Origin: an uncultured Chitinophagaceae bacterium | Lineage (GTDB): Bacteria; Bacteroidota; Bacteroidia; Chitinophagales; Chitinophagaceae | Direction: 5' to 3' | Length of the DNA stretch: 49,126 bases | NCBI GenBank assembly: GCA_937900675.1 | Contig: CALCEA010000091.1 | Span: forward strand, 1 to 49,126 | Shown here: piece after piece, positions 24,080 to 33,133 of the stretch | Layout: each line of letters opens with the position of its first letter | Numbering within the stretch: the stretch's first letter is position 1 | Program-made: the position numbers and the translations under genes | Notes under the pieces: model-generated | Seen by the model: the letters and a program-made list of their open reading frames with translations, nothing else | What the model was told of the DNA's origin: nothing | Databases searched by the model: none

Positions 24080-25528
24080 TTATCTATTCATAGATGCTAA
24101 GAATTCTTCGTTGTCCTTAGTACCGCGCATTCTTTTTAATAATTCATTCATCGCTTCATCTGTATTCATATCATTGATGAATAATCTTAAGATATTCATT
24201 CTTTGTAATACATCTGCTGATAATAATAAATCATCTCTTCTAGTGCTTGATCCTACTAAATCAATAGCAGGGAAGATTCTCTTATTCGCTAAACGACGAT
24301 CCAATAATAATTCCATATTACCTGTACCCTTGAATTCTTCAAAGATTACCTCGTCCATTTTAGAACCTGTTTCAATTAAGGCAGTCGCTAAAATAGTTAA
24401 TGATCCACCGTTTTCAATTTTACGCGCAGCTCCAAAAAATTGTTTTGGTTTTTGCATTGCATTCGCTTCCACACCACCTGATAAAACCTTTCCAGAGCTT
24501 GGTGCCACTGTATTGTGTGCACGCGCCAAACGAGTGATAGAATCTAGTAATATAACTACATCGTGTCCGCACTCTACTAAACGCTTTGCTTTTTGTAAAG
24601 CCATGGTAGATACTTTCACATGCTTTTCTGCAGGCTCATCAAAAGTGGATGCAATTACTTCTGCTCTCACAGAACGCTCCACATCTGTTACCTCCTCTGG
24701 TCGCTCATCTACTAACACCACCATTAAATAACATTCAGGATGGTTAGCAGCAATGGCGTTTGCCACTTCTTTTAATAACATGGTCTTACCCACTTTTGGT
24801 TGTGCAACAATCAATCCACGCTGCCCTTTACCAATAGGAGTAAATAAATCCATGATACGCGTACTATAAGAAGTAGGAGAAGTATATAAATTTAATTTTT
24901 CAAAAGGAAATAAAGGAGTTAAATAATCAAACGGAATACGATCGCGAATCTCGTCTGGTTTTTTTCCGTTAACGAAATCTACTTTAGTTAATGCAAAATA
25001 TTTTTCACCTTCTTTCGGAGGTCTTACAGATCCATTTACCGTATCACCTGTTTTTAATCCAAATAATTTTATTTGTGAAGGAGATACATATACATCATCC
25101 GGAGAAGACAAATAGTTGTAATCAGAAGATCTTAAAAAACCATATCCATCAGGCATCATTTCTAAAACCCCTTCAGATGCAATCGCACCATCAAATTCTA
25201 CATTGAATACTGGTTCTTTTTTTGGAGGATAACGATGTTGTCCATGTCCCTGACCTGGTGTTCTTTGGTCTGCTTGTACTGCTGGGTCTGCAGTTTGAGG
25301 AGCTTGCTCAGAAGCCGGTGTCTCACTTGCAGCACTTTCGTCACCAAATAATTGTGCAGCTATTTGAGAAGCTTTTTCGTCGATGCTTTTGCTAGGCTCA
25401 GCTTCTGCTTCTTTTTTTGCTACTGGTTTACGCTTTTTCTCTGCAGTAGATTCAGCTTTTGAAGCTTTTGCAGCAGGAGCAGCAACGGGTTTGCGGCTTC
25501 TTTTTGGTTTCTCGTCTTTTTCTTGCAC
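24080..25528 (-). CDS. rho: Transcription termination factor Rho
   Basis: Rho is the hexameric RNA helicase of factor-dependent termination. This 482-residue protein has a low-complexity Lys/Ala/Glu/Gln-rich N-terminus (about 1-108), the cold-shock-like primary RNA-binding domain (about 113-190, GVLEMMPDGYGFLRS), and the ATPase core with Walker A AQPKVGKTMLLK, VLVDERPEEVTDVERS, VILLDSITRLARAHN and the SGGVEANAMQKPKQFFGAARKIE secondary site. The start is GTG at 25528. The frame is open further upstream to a TGA, but I see no ATG, GTG or TTG there. The helical Rho_N domain seems absent. Confidence 0.95.
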   Translation of the reverse strand: MQEKDEKPKRSRKPVAAPAAKASKAESTAEKKRKPVAKKEAEAEPSKSIDEKASQIAAQLFGDESAASETPASEQAPQTADPAVQADQRTPGQGHGQHRYPPKKEPVFNVEFDGAIASEGVLEMMPDGYGFLRSSDYNYLSSPDDVYVSPSQIKLFGLKTGDTVNGSVRPPKEGEKYFALTKVDFVNGKKPDEIRDRIPFDYLTPLFPFEKLNLYTSPTSYSTRIMDLFTPIGKGQRGLIVAQPKVGKTMLLKEVANAIAANHPECYLMVVLVDERPEEVTDVERSVRAEVIASTFDEPAEKHVKVSTMALQKAKRLVECGHDVVILLDSITRLARAHNTVAPSSGKVLSGGVEANAMQKPKQFFGAARKIENGGSLTILATALIETGSKMDEVIFEEFKGTGNMELLLDRRLANKRIFPAIDLVGSSTRRDDLLLSADVLQRMNILRLFINDMNTDEAMNELLKRMRGTKDNEEFLASMNR

Positions 25529-25531
25529 AGT

Positions 25532-25539
25532 AAAATCTA
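25532..25539 (-). promoter_or_regulatory. Possible -7 element of rho
   Basis: The minus strand reads TAGATTTT, 7 of 8 to TAnnTTTG, only 3 nt before the GTG. If used, the rho mRNA would be leaderless. This supports the GTG start weakly. Confidence 0.25.
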
Positions 25540-25708
25540 GGGTTTTATTAAAAATCGAATCAAGTTCGGGGGTTAAACAGCTCTTTTTTTGAAAATGGTA
25601 GTCTGAAATGACTTTTTGAGATGGAACGCTGGAGTTAAATACCCGATTTCGTCCCTTTCTACTGCAATGATAAGCCCTTTTTCAATAAAAAAACAATTTT
25701 TTATGGGT

Positions 25709-25716
25709 TATCTTTG
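25709..25716 (+). promoter_or_regulatory. -7 element of asnS
   Basis: TATCTTTG, an exact TAnnTTTG match, 17 nt upstream of the asnS ATG. No clear -33 TTG. Confidence 0.45.
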
Positions 25717-25733
25717 CCTTCCAAATAGTTATT

Positions 25734-27194
25734 ATGTTCAACCAAAGAGTAAAAATCAAGCAATTATTAAGTGGTACCGACGCGTCTTGCGCAGTGGGAT
25801 CTGAAGTGGTGGTAATGGGATGGGTACGCACTTTTAGAAACAATCAGTTTATCGCTTTAAACGATGGTAGTACAAATAACAATGTTCAGGTGGTAGCAAG
25901 CTTGGGTGAGTTTGATGATGCTTTATTAAAGCGCATCACCACAGGTGCTTCTTTAAAAGTAAAAGGGGTAGTCGTAGAAAGCTTGGGTAAGGGACAAAGC
26001 GTTGAAGTAAAAGCAACATCTATTGAAATACTTGGGGATAGCGATGCAGAAAAATATCCTTTACAACCTAAAAAGCACTCTTTAGAATTTTTAAGAGAGA
26101 AAGCACATTTAAGATTTAGAACCAACACATTTGGATCGGTGTTTCGTATTCGTCACTCATTGGCATTTGCCGTGCATCAGTTTTTTAACGAGAGAGGATT
26201 TTTATATTTACATACGCCTATTATCACATCGAGTGATGCAGAAGGTGCGGGTGAAATGTTTCGTGTAACTACACTTCCTTTAGAAGGGGCACCTAAAAAT
26301 GAAGCTGGCGAAATTGATTTTACAGAAGACTTTTTTGGTAAGAGTACGAACCTAACAGTGAGTGGTCAATTAGAAGGAGAGCTAGGTGCCATGGCCTTTT
26401 CAGACATCTACACATTTGGTCCAACCTTCCGTGCAGAAAATTCTAACACAACAAGACACTTAGCAGAATTTTGGATGATTGAACCAGAAGTTGCTTTCAA
26501 TGACTTAGAAGACAATATGAATTTAGCAGAAGATTTCATCAAGCATTTGATTGCTTATGTGATGGAAAAAAATGCAGATGATTTAGCTTTCTTAGATACG
26601 CGTTTAGCAGAAGAAGAAAAACAATTGCCTACTGAAAAAAGAAGTGGCATGGGATTGATTGATAAATTAAAATTTGTTTTAGAAAACGGATTTGAAAGAA
26701 TTACTTATACAGAAGCCATTGATATTTTATTAAATAGCAATCATTACAAGAAAAAGAAATTCCAATATGATGTGAAGTGGGGAATTGATTTACAAAGTGA
26801 ACATGAGCGTTATTTAGTAGAACAACATTTCAAAAAACCAGTGATTGTTACAGGTTATCCAGCTGCTATCAAGGCATTCTATATGCGAATGAATGATGGT
26901 TGTGAGCCAGGAAAAGAAACCGTTGCAGCAATGGATATCTTAGCCCCAGGTATTGGTGAGATTGTGGGAGGTTCTCAAAGAGAAGAGCGCTTAGATAAAT
27001 TAGAAGCTAGAATGAAAGACATGCATATTCCTTTAGAAGAAATGTCTTACTATTTAGATACACGCCGATTTGGTTCTGTGCCTCATGCTGGATTTGGTTT
27101 AGGCTTTGAGCGTATGGTTCAATTTGTAACAGGAATGACCAATATTAGAGATGTGATTCCTTTTGCTAGAACGCCGAAGAATTGCGAATATTAA
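25734..27194 (+). CDS. asnS: Asparagine--tRNA ligase
   Basis: AsnRS charges tRNA-Asn. The 486-residue class II enzyme has an N-terminal OB-fold anticodon-binding domain (about 15-110, VVMGWVRTFRNNQFIALNDGS) and the catalytic domain with motif 2 FRAENSNTTRHLAEFWMIEPE and motif 3 GFGLGFERMVQFVTG. YPAAIKAFYMRMNDG marks AsnRS rather than AspRS. Length is normal for the bacterial enzyme with its small insertion. The EamA gene begins 8 nt after the stop. Confidence 0.98.
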   Translation: MFNQRVKIKQLLSGTDASCAVGSEVVVMGWVRTFRNNQFIALNDGSTNNNVQVVASLGEFDDALLKRITTGASLKVKGVVVESLGKGQSVEVKATSIEILGDSDAEKYPLQPKKHSLEFLREKAHLRFRTNTFGSVFRIRHSLAFAVHQFFNERGFLYLHTPIITSSDAEGAGEMFRVTTLPLEGAPKNEAGEIDFTEDFFGKSTNLTVSGQLEGELGAMAFSDIYTFGPTFRAENSNTTRHLAEFWMIEPEVAFNDLEDNMNLAEDFIKHLIAYVMEKNADDLAFLDTRLAEEEKQLPTEKRSGMGLIDKLKFVLENGFERITYTEAIDILLNSNHYKKKKFQYDVKWGIDLQSEHERYLVEQHFKKPVIVTGYPAAIKAFYMRMNDGCEPGKETVAAMDILAPGIGEIVGGSQREERLDKLEARMKDMHIPLEEMSYYLDTRRFGSVPHAGFGLGFERMVQFVTGMTNIRDVIPFARTPKNCEY

Positions 27195-27202
27195 AATAAT
27201 TT

Positions 27203-28087
27203 ATGGGAATACTATTTGTACTGATTGGTGCGTTTTGTTTTGCATTAAGTAATGCGTATTGGAAAAAAGTTACCCAAACAATTCCTTATCAAGTAGGAAT
27301 GTTTTTCAGAGGCATTTTTGCATCTGCAGTATTTGCAACTTTATATTTTGGTTTTAGAGAATCCTCTTTTTTTACTGGATGGACTGTAAGACCCTTAAGC
27401 ATTGATCAAAATTTATTATTAACTATTGCACTTTGCATTTTTAATATTTTTGGATTATTATTTTTCTTACGAGGAATTCAGAAAGCGCCTGTAAGTATTG
27501 TGGTTCCTGTATCTGCGTTGAAGGTATTTACTATTTTAACTGCAGTATTTATTGTAGGAGAGGTTTGGAAAATGCCTTATTTGTATGCATTTGTTTTATC
27601 TACTGGTGGATTATTATTCTTGTATTTAGAAGGTAGTTCACATGCAAGTTCTAAAGAACAAAAAACAGGAGTACTCTATGGATTGGCTTCTAGTTTTTTC
27701 TGGGGTAGTTCCTATGCATTATATACTTATCCGATTCAATGGTGGGGTCCATTAGGATTTAGTTTGGTGATTGAATCTACTGCAATGTTATTTGGATTAG
27801 TATTAATTTTAAGAGATGGTTTGCTTTCTAGTTTGCAGCAATACATTAAGGCAACTCATATTCAAACTTATATTGTTCAAGGAATTTTATTAGTTGCTGG
27901 AGGATTAGCTATTAATATTTCTTATCAGTACTTACCCATTATGGTAATTAATATTTTAATTATTAGTAGCCAGTTATTATCTGTTTTATTAGGCTTTATG
28001 TTTTTCAAAGAAAGGCTAAGTTTGAAACAATGGCTTGGCTTGGTATTAATTATTGCAAGCTTTTTTGTGGTAGCAACTGCTGCTTAA
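27203..28087 (+). CDS. EamA family (DMT) transporter
   Basis: A 294-residue polytopic protein with about ten transmembrane helices in two EamA repeats (about 1-140 and 150-290), the drug/metabolite transporter fold. The C-terminal repeat ends LLGFMFFKERLSLKQWLGLVLIIASFFVV, the usual EamA ending with a conserved glutamate. Substrates in this family range from amino acids to nucleotide sugars; nothing here decides. It follows asnS by 8 nt and is probably co-transcribed. Confidence 0.88.
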   Translation: MGILFVLIGAFCFALSNAYWKKVTQTIPYQVGMFFRGIFASAVFATLYFGFRESSFFTGWTVRPLSIDQNLLLTIALCIFNIFGLLFFLRGIQKAPVSIVVPVSALKVFTILTAVFIVGEVWKMPYLYAFVLSTGGLLFLYLEGSSHASSKEQKTGVLYGLASSFFWGSSYALYTYPIQWWGPLGFSLVIESTAMLFGLVLILRDGLLSSLQQYIKATHIQTYIVQGILLVAGGLAINISYQYLPIMVINILIISSQLLSVLLGFMFFKERLSLKQWLGLVLIIASFFVVATAA

Positions 28088-28142
28088 TTTACTCCTGCTC
28101 TACCCCCATTTTTGACTGATTTTCAATAAATAAGGCTATTTT

Positions 28143-28174
28143 TTTGCTATTTAAGGCGGCCTGGCCTATATTTG
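28143..28174 (+). promoter_or_regulatory. Promoter of tRNA-Phe
   Basis: TTTG at 28143-28146, a 20-nt spacer, and TATATTTG at 28167-28174 match both Bacteroidota elements at normal spacing, about 33 nt upstream of the mature tRNA 5' end. This is the best-formed promoter in the window. Confidence 0.65.
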
Positions 28175-28206
28175 CTGCCCGAACAAATAGATCGGATTCT
28201 ACGGAA

Positions 28207-28279
28207 GGTGCGGTAGCTCAGTCGGTAGAGCAAAGGACTGAAAATCCTTGTGTCGCCGGTTCGATCCCGGCCCACACCA
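28207..28279 (+). tRNA. tRNA-Phe (GAA)
   Basis: A full cloverleaf: acceptor GGTGCGG/CCACACC, D stem GCTC/GAGC, anticodon stem AAGGA/TCCTT with loop CTGAAAA (anticodon GAA, 28240-28242), variable loop GTGTC, T stem GCCGG/CCGGC with TTCGATC loop. One C-A mismatch interrupts the acceptor stem (28211 with 28274). CCA is not encoded: the discriminator A is followed by CAA. A terminator follows directly. Confidence 0.96.
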
Positions 28280-28280
28280 C

Positions 28281-28309
28281 AAACCTCAACAGAAATGTTG
28301 GGGTTTTTT
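28281..28309 (+). terminator. Terminator of tRNA-Phe
   Basis: AAACCTCAACA (28281-28291), GAAA tetraloop, TGTTGGGGTTT (28296-28306) with one G-T pair, then more T. It begins two nt after the tRNA discriminator base. Confidence 0.88.
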
Positions 28310-28334
28310 ATTTTACATTTCTATGACAATCTTC

Positions 28335-28350
28335 TAGTTATTGATAACTA
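28335..28350. promoter_or_regulatory. Small inverted repeat before the membrane-protein gene
   Basis: TAGTTAT and ATAACTA flank a 2-nt centre, 10 nt before the ATG at 28361. It might be an operator; short AT-rich dyads also occur by chance. Confidence 0.2.
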
Positions 28351-28360
28351 CATTGCGTGC

Positions 28361-29062
28361 ATGAAATACATTTATTTTATACCCATATTCACCTTTTTAT
28401 TATCAATGATTTTTTCTGCTGTACTTTTTAATCATTATCAAAAGAAAAAAGAAGCCACCTATATATTGTGGTGGTTGATTGGAGTGCTTACTTATGGTGC
28501 GGGTACATTCACCGAAAGTTTTAATACCCTAAATGGATGGACCGAAACAAACTTTAGATGGTGGTACATTACAGGTGCGCTTTTGGGTGGAGCACCGCTT
28601 GCTCAGGGTTCGGTGTATTTATTATTACCTAAAAAATGGGCAAATAGATTGTCATTTCTTTTGATTTTCGTAGTCATAGCTGCTTCCGTTTTTGTCTTAT
28701 TGTCCCCAATAAATTATACTCTCGTAGATAAACAAAGAATGTCTGGTAAAGTATTTGTTTGGCAATGGGTAAGATATATTTCACCGTTTATTAATTTTTA
28801 TGCTGTCATCTTTTTAGTGGGAGGTGCCATTATTTCTGCAGTTAAGTATTTTAAAAAAACAGGTACTGGTGTAAGGTTTTGGGGTAATCTTTTTATTGCC
28901 ATTGGTGCAATATTACCGGGAATTGGAGGAAGTTATACTCGTTTAGGATATGTTGAAGTATTGTATGTAACAGAATTTATTGGCTTATCAATCATTATGG
29001 TAGCATATTATATGATGAAAAACGAAAAAACTGTATCAGTTCATATCAATCAAATGGTATAG
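28361..29062 (+). CDS. Polytopic membrane protein of unknown function
   Basis: A 233-residue protein with about seven hydrophobic helices, first at residues 3-22, and short charged loops (HYQKKKEATY, LPKKWANR). WWLIGVLTYGAGTFTES and the tryptophan-rich FRWWYITGALLG recall the seven-helix sensory modules of some histidine kinases, but no output domain is present and I cannot assign a family. The start is ATG at 28361; a longer in-frame reading from 28250 would run through the tRNA. No clear promoter consensus was seen. Confidence 0.72.
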   Translation: MKYIYFIPIFTFLLSMIFSAVLFNHYQKKKEATYILWWLIGVLTYGAGTFTESFNTLNGWTETNFRWWYITGALLGGAPLAQGSVYLLLPKKWANRLSFLLIFVVIAASVFVLLSPINYTLVDKQRMSGKVFVWQWVRYISPFINFYAVIFLVGGAIISAVKYFKKTGTGVRFWGNLFIAIGAILPGIGGSYTRLGYVEVLYVTEFIGLSIIMVAYYMMKNEKTVSVHINQMV

Positions 29063-29107
29063 ATAAATATAATTTGCTTTATTTGTATTGTATTTTACAA
29101 TGCAAAT

Positions 29108-30400
29108 ATGAAAACAAACTTGATTTTAATCTCTCTTGCCCTATTGATGTATTCTAATAGTGGTAAAGCACAATTTCAATATCCTTTTAATAAAGTGTTC
29201 AATACTATCAAAGACAGTAATGCCAAATCTGTATTAGCTAATCCTGCAACTTTTAGATATCAAATTGTTTATACGCAGATTAATAGAGATAAAAATGGTG
29301 TTCCTCGTTTTACTAATTATAAGTTGAATGTAGATCCCAATCAATATTTCAATCCTGCATCGATGGTGAAAATGCCCTTGGCTTTTTTGTCTTTAGAGAA
29401 ACTGCATGAATTGAATAAAAAAGACATTAATAAGTACACCACCATTTTATTTGATAGTAATTATCAAAGACAGGTTGCGATGTATGCTGATTCAAGTTCG
29501 AAAAATAAAAAACCATCAATCGCCCACTTCATCAAAAGAGCTTTTTTAATTTCTGAAAACGACCCTTACAATAGAATGTATCAATTTGTGGGACAGGGAG
29601 ATATTAATAGAAAACTTCAACAAAAAGGATATAGCTCCACCAGAATCATTAGACAGTTTATGGGATATACAGAAGATCAGAATAGACACACGAATGGCAT
29701 TCGATTTGTAGATGATAAAAATAATTTATTGTATCAACAAGCCCCACAATACAATACGGATAGTTTTCAATTTGGCGCCCCTATACTTATTGGCAATGCA
29801 CACTGGAATAGTAACGACGAATTGATTCAAGGACCCTTTGATTTTACCAAGCATAATAATATCTCTTTGGAGGATATGCAAAAAATGCTCCAAGCAATTA
29901 TTTTTCCCGCATCCCTTCCTGCAAAAAGCAGATTCAATGTATCAGAAGAGGATAGATTGTTTTTATTACAATTTTTATCTCAATATCCTTCGGAAACCAA
30001 TTATCCAAAATACGATACTGAACATTTCTATGATAGCTATGTAAAATTCTTTTTCCAAGATAGCACACATAGTATGCCTAAAAATATAAGAGTATTCAAT
30101 AAGGTTGGATGGGCTTATGGATTTTTAACGGATGTATCTTATGTATTAGACACCGTGAACAATATAGACTATATGCTTTCTACTACCGTATATGTGAACA
30201 GTGATGGTGTAGTAAATGATTCTAAGTATGACGAAGCAACGGTTGGTTTTCCTTTTTTAAAACAAATTGGAAATGCCTTTTATGAGTATGAGATTAAACG
30301 TCCAAGAGCGAATAAGCTTGTTTTACAAAATCCAGTAAAATATTACGAGTCAAGAGATCCGAACGACAATCGTCCAGCTATAAAAAATGCGGATAATTAA
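29108..30400 (+). CDS. Class A beta-lactamase-like serine hydrolase
   Basis: A 430-residue exported protein (signal peptide ending GKAQ) of the penicillin-recognising serine hydrolase superfamily, class A-like. FNPASMVKMP holds the SxxK catalytic pair S85 and K88. FLISENDPYNR is the SxN-type motif, and FNKVGWAYGF matches the KTG-strand region with KVG. It is longer than a resistance-type class A beta-lactamase (about 290 aa) and the third motif is altered, so a peptidase or esterase-like envelope role is more likely than antibiotic hydrolysis. Confidence 0.82.
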   Translation: MKTNLILISLALLMYSNSGKAQFQYPFNKVFNTIKDSNAKSVLANPATFRYQIVYTQINRDKNGVPRFTNYKLNVDPNQYFNPASMVKMPLAFLSLEKLHELNKKDINKYTTILFDSNYQRQVAMYADSSSKNKKPSIAHFIKRAFLISENDPYNRMYQFVGQGDINRKLQQKGYSSTRIIRQFMGYTEDQNRHTNGIRFVDDKNNLLYQQAPQYNTDSFQFGAPILIGNAHWNSNDELIQGPFDFTKHNNISLEDMQKMLQAIIFPASLPAKSRFNVSEEDRLFLLQFLSQYPSETNYPKYDTEHFYDSYVKFFFQDSTHSMPKNIRVFNKVGWAYGFLTDVSYVLDTVNNIDYMLSTTVYVNSDGVVNDSKYDEATVGFPFLKQIGNAFYEYEIKRPRANKLVLQNPVKYYESRDPNDNRPAIKNADN

Positions 30401-30457
30401 ACAAGCAATTTCTTTCGAAAGTCGGTAAAAAAGACCAATTTGTGTATTTGTAATTGC

Positions 30458-30484
30458 TTTGGATTAAATACGGGCTTAGTTTTG
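30458..30484 (+). promoter_or_regulatory. Promoter of the SbtA-type permease gene
   Basis: TTTG (30458-30461), 15-nt spacer and TAGTTTTG (30477-30484), an exact -7 match, 46 nt before the ATG. The 15-nt spacer is the same as in the GH3 promoter. Confidence 0.5.
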
Positions 30485-30530
30485 TACTATCTTTTGATGT
30501 AAGCTCAAACCGAACCTTGAAATTGACAGT

Positions 30531-31487
30531 ATGAATATTAATCTTCTATTAGAAAATCTGACCAATCCGGCTTTGCTTTTCTTTTTTTTAGGAATCTTAG
30601 CTAAAATTTTCAAAAGTGATTTAGAAATTCCAGAGAACACTTCTAAATTTATTTCTTTATACTTATTATTTTCTATTGGCTTTAAAGGTGGACAAGAACT
30701 TTCTCATGATGCATTGTCTGTAGAGATTATTACTAGTTTATTTTTTGGTTTCTTTATATCATTAGCAATTCCATTTTACACATTCTATATCCTCAAAAAG
30801 AAACTTTCTATTTACGACAGTGGTGCCATAGCAGCGGCTTATGGCTCTGTTAGTGCAGTAACATTTGTAACTGCCACTTCTTATTTAGAGTCTGTAAAGC
30901 TCTCCTTGCATGGCCATATGGTAGCAGTAATGGCATTGATGGAATCACCTGCAATTATCATGGGATTGATTTTAATTTCAATTCATAATAAAGAAATGAA
31001 GATTAAAAAGTCAGGTATTTTAAAACATTCCTTAACGAACGGAAGTGTATTTTTAATAATTGGAAGCTTGATTATTGGATATATCGCTTCGGCACAACAA
31101 GCAGAAGGTATTAAACCATTCACCACTGATATATATAAAGGTTTTTTAGCGATCTTTTTATTGGATATGGGACTAGTGAGTGGAAGTAAATTAAAATCCT
31201 TTTTTCAATTTGGATGGTTCCCTATAGTATTTGCCATTGTAGTTCCTTTATTTAATGGTATTCTATTTGCATATCTTTCTCAGTGGGTAACCTTGGATGT
31301 ATCCAATAGGTTTATTTTTGCTGTACTAGCCGCCTCTGCTTCTTATATTGCTGTTCCAGCGGCTATGAAAATAAATGTACCCCAGGCAAATCCAAGTTTG
31401 TACCTACCAATGGCTCTTGCGCTTACATTCCCGGTTAATATAACAATAGGTATGCCTTTATACTATTATGTTATTCAGAACTTTTAG
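30531..31487 (+). CDS. SbtA-type sodium-dependent bicarbonate transport family permease
   Basis: A 318-residue protein with about ten transmembrane segments matching the SbtA family (formerly DUF897), known in cyanobacteria for Na-coupled bicarbonate uptake. Signatures are NPALLFFFLGILAKIFKSDLEIP, LLFSIGFKGGQELS, AAAYGSVSAVTFVTA, and the inverted-repeat partner AASASYIAVPAAMK. The cyanobacterial regulatory partner SbtB is not adjacent. In a heterotroph it may feed bicarbonate to carboxylases. Its last four bases overlap the convergent M1 peptidase gene. Confidence 0.9.
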   Translation: MNINLLLENLTNPALLFFFLGILAKIFKSDLEIPENTSKFISLYLLFSIGFKGGQELSHDALSVEIITSLFFGFFISLAIPFYTFYILKKKLSIYDSGAIAAAYGSVSAVTFVTATSYLESVKLSLHGHMVAVMALMESPAIIMGLILISIHNKEMKIKKSGILKHSLTNGSVFLIIGSLIIGYIASAQQAEGIKPFTTDIYKGFLAIFLLDMGLVSGSKLKSFFQFGWFPIVFAIVVPLFNGILFAYLSQWVTLDVSNRFIFAVLAASASYIAVPAAMKINVPQANPSLYLPMALALTFPVNITIGMPLYYYVIQNF

Positions 31488-33127
31488 TATTCATTCTTAC
31501 TAAAATTAATATCAGCAAGTAATACGGTTCTTGGATCGGCTACAATATGCGATGGCATTTGATCAAATGGTATTTTATACAAAGCGTTTTTATTGTTTAA
31601 ATCTAGCTTGATCATTTTATATGTCTGATTGTTTGAATTATATATAGCAAATTCAATAGGCGTATTAAAAATAAAATTATTGGATTGTGCTTGAGCAAGG
31701 TCAATCAATACTTCTTTATTTTTTGTATCATATTTCCAATGACCCTCTATTTTTAAAACATATGGATTTCTTAACCATTGATTTAAATAAGTTTTTAAAT
31801 CTTCTTTAGCAAAGCTTTCCATGATTGCAATAAACTCTTCTGTTGTTGTATTGCTGTTAAAATATTTTTTATAATAAGCTTGTATGCCTTTCTTAAAGTT
31901 TTCATTACCCATTTTATTTCTTAGCATATGTAAAACCCATGCTCCTTTTTGATATGTAATCCCACTAGTTACTAGTCCTGTTTCTGCAGTTCTATTATCA
32001 ATAATGCTAAAACTAGAATCTTTCTTTGTAAAGTCAATCACAAATTTTCTTGCTTTTACTAGTCCATCTATATATTCATCTGAACCATATTCGCTTTCTT
32101 GAAATAATAGCGTAAAATAAGTTGCAAACCCTTCACTTAACCAAGCATCATCCCATGTAGACTCGGTTATAGCATTACCAAACCATTGATGCGCGATTTC
32201 GTGTATCACGACATTTCTTAATCTTTCTGATTTCTTTCCATCCACTAAATTTTCAGCATATAAAATAGCAGATGAAGTTTCCATCCCGCCACTTACACTT
32301 GGAGATTGAATATTTGCCAATTTTTCATAGGCAAAGGGTCCAACATACTCAGTATAGAATGCCAATACTTCTTTAGTAGGCGTTTCAAAATCTCTAAATC
32401 CAGTTTCTCTATCTTTTGAGTATACCCAAGTTTGAATGGATTTATGATCAAATACATCTACATGCTGCATTGCAAATTCTGCAACACCCAATACATATAA
32501 CCAGCTGGAAACAGGAACATTTTGCTTCCAATGTGTTAATGTATTTTCGCTATCGATCTTAGATTCTTCCATTAATAATCCATTAGACACCACTTTATAC
32601 TTAGACGGGGCAATTACGATGAACTCATTGGTGGCTTTATCATAAGGATGATCAATGGTTGGAAGCCAGTGTCTAGTATTATTCGGCCAATTCTCGTTAA
32701 AAAAACATCTTTCACCGTATTTGTTTAATCCAATTCTTAATCCACCAGCAGGAATACCTTTATATTTAATGGTAAATTCAGCAACCTGCTCTTTTGTAGA
32801 TGCGGTTTCCCAACGAATGATTAAATTATTTTTTTCGTGGTTGAATTTTGTAGAAACACCATTAAAATATACTTCTTCTACCTGCATTCCCTTCTTTATA
32901 TTGTTGTCAAAATTTACTAGATCTACTCTAAAATCTTTTATATTTTCTTTTTTAAAAACCACATTGATTTTTGTTGTACCAATAATTTCATCTGTTTTAT
33001 CTGATAACTGAATCTTGAAATTATAATGTAGTACATCTATATTATAATTTTTAGGATAATTATCAGCCCAGGCATTGAATGATAATGTAGTGAATAAAAT
33101 ACTATAAAAAAAGATTTTAAATTTCAT
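31484..33127 (-). CDS. Secreted M1 family metallopeptidase
   Basis: A 547-residue exported zinc aminopeptidase (signal peptide ending FNAWA). It has the exopeptidase motif SGGMETSSAI (GAMEN position) and the zinc site HEIAHQWFG with the third ligand in WLSEGFATYF, the gluzincin HExxH-18-E pattern. The likely ATG is at 33127; a TTG at 33133 would add only two residues. It begins 6 nt after the stop of a second M1 gene, forming a tandem pair. Substrate preference cannot be predicted, and identity to its neighbour is clearly low. Confidence 0.93.
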   Translation of the reverse strand: MKFKIFFYSILFTTLSFNAWADNYPKNYNIDVLHYNFKIQLSDKTDEIIGTTKINVVFKKENIKDFRVDLVNFDNNIKKGMQVEEVYFNGVSTKFNHEKNNLIIRWETASTKEQVAEFTIKYKGIPAGGLRIGLNKYGERCFFNENWPNNTRHWLPTIDHPYDKATNEFIVIAPSKYKVVSNGLLMEESKIDSENTLTHWKQNVPVSSWLYVLGVAEFAMQHVDVFDHKSIQTWVYSKDRETGFRDFETPTKEVLAFYTEYVGPFAYEKLANIQSPSVSGGMETSSAILYAENLVDGKKSERLRNVVIHEIAHQWFGNAITESTWDDAWLSEGFATYFTLLFQESEYGSDEYIDGLVKARKFVIDFTKKDSSFSIIDNRTAETGLVTSGITYQKGAWVLHMLRNKMGNENFKKGIQAYYKKYFNSNTTTEEFIAIMESFAKEDLKTYLNQWLRNPYVLKIEGHWKYDTKNKEVLIDLAQAQSNNFIFNTPIEFAIYNSNNQTYKMIKLDLNNKNALYKIPFDQMPSHIVADPRTVLLADINFSKNEY

Positions 33128-33133
33128 AGTCAA

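Noticed and set aside
24111..24731. Long plus-strand open frame opposite rho
   Set aside because: It is antisense to the conserved ATPase core of rho and shows no family motif or start context.
25779..25786. GACGCGTC in the asnS N-terminus as another copy of the palindromic mini-repeat
   Set aside because: Only the 8-bp core matches; the flanking GAAG and TGATG are missing, so chance is as likely.
28144..28326. Open frame spanning tRNA-Phe
   Set aside because: It is a by-product of the tRNA gene and its terminator; no independent coding signal.
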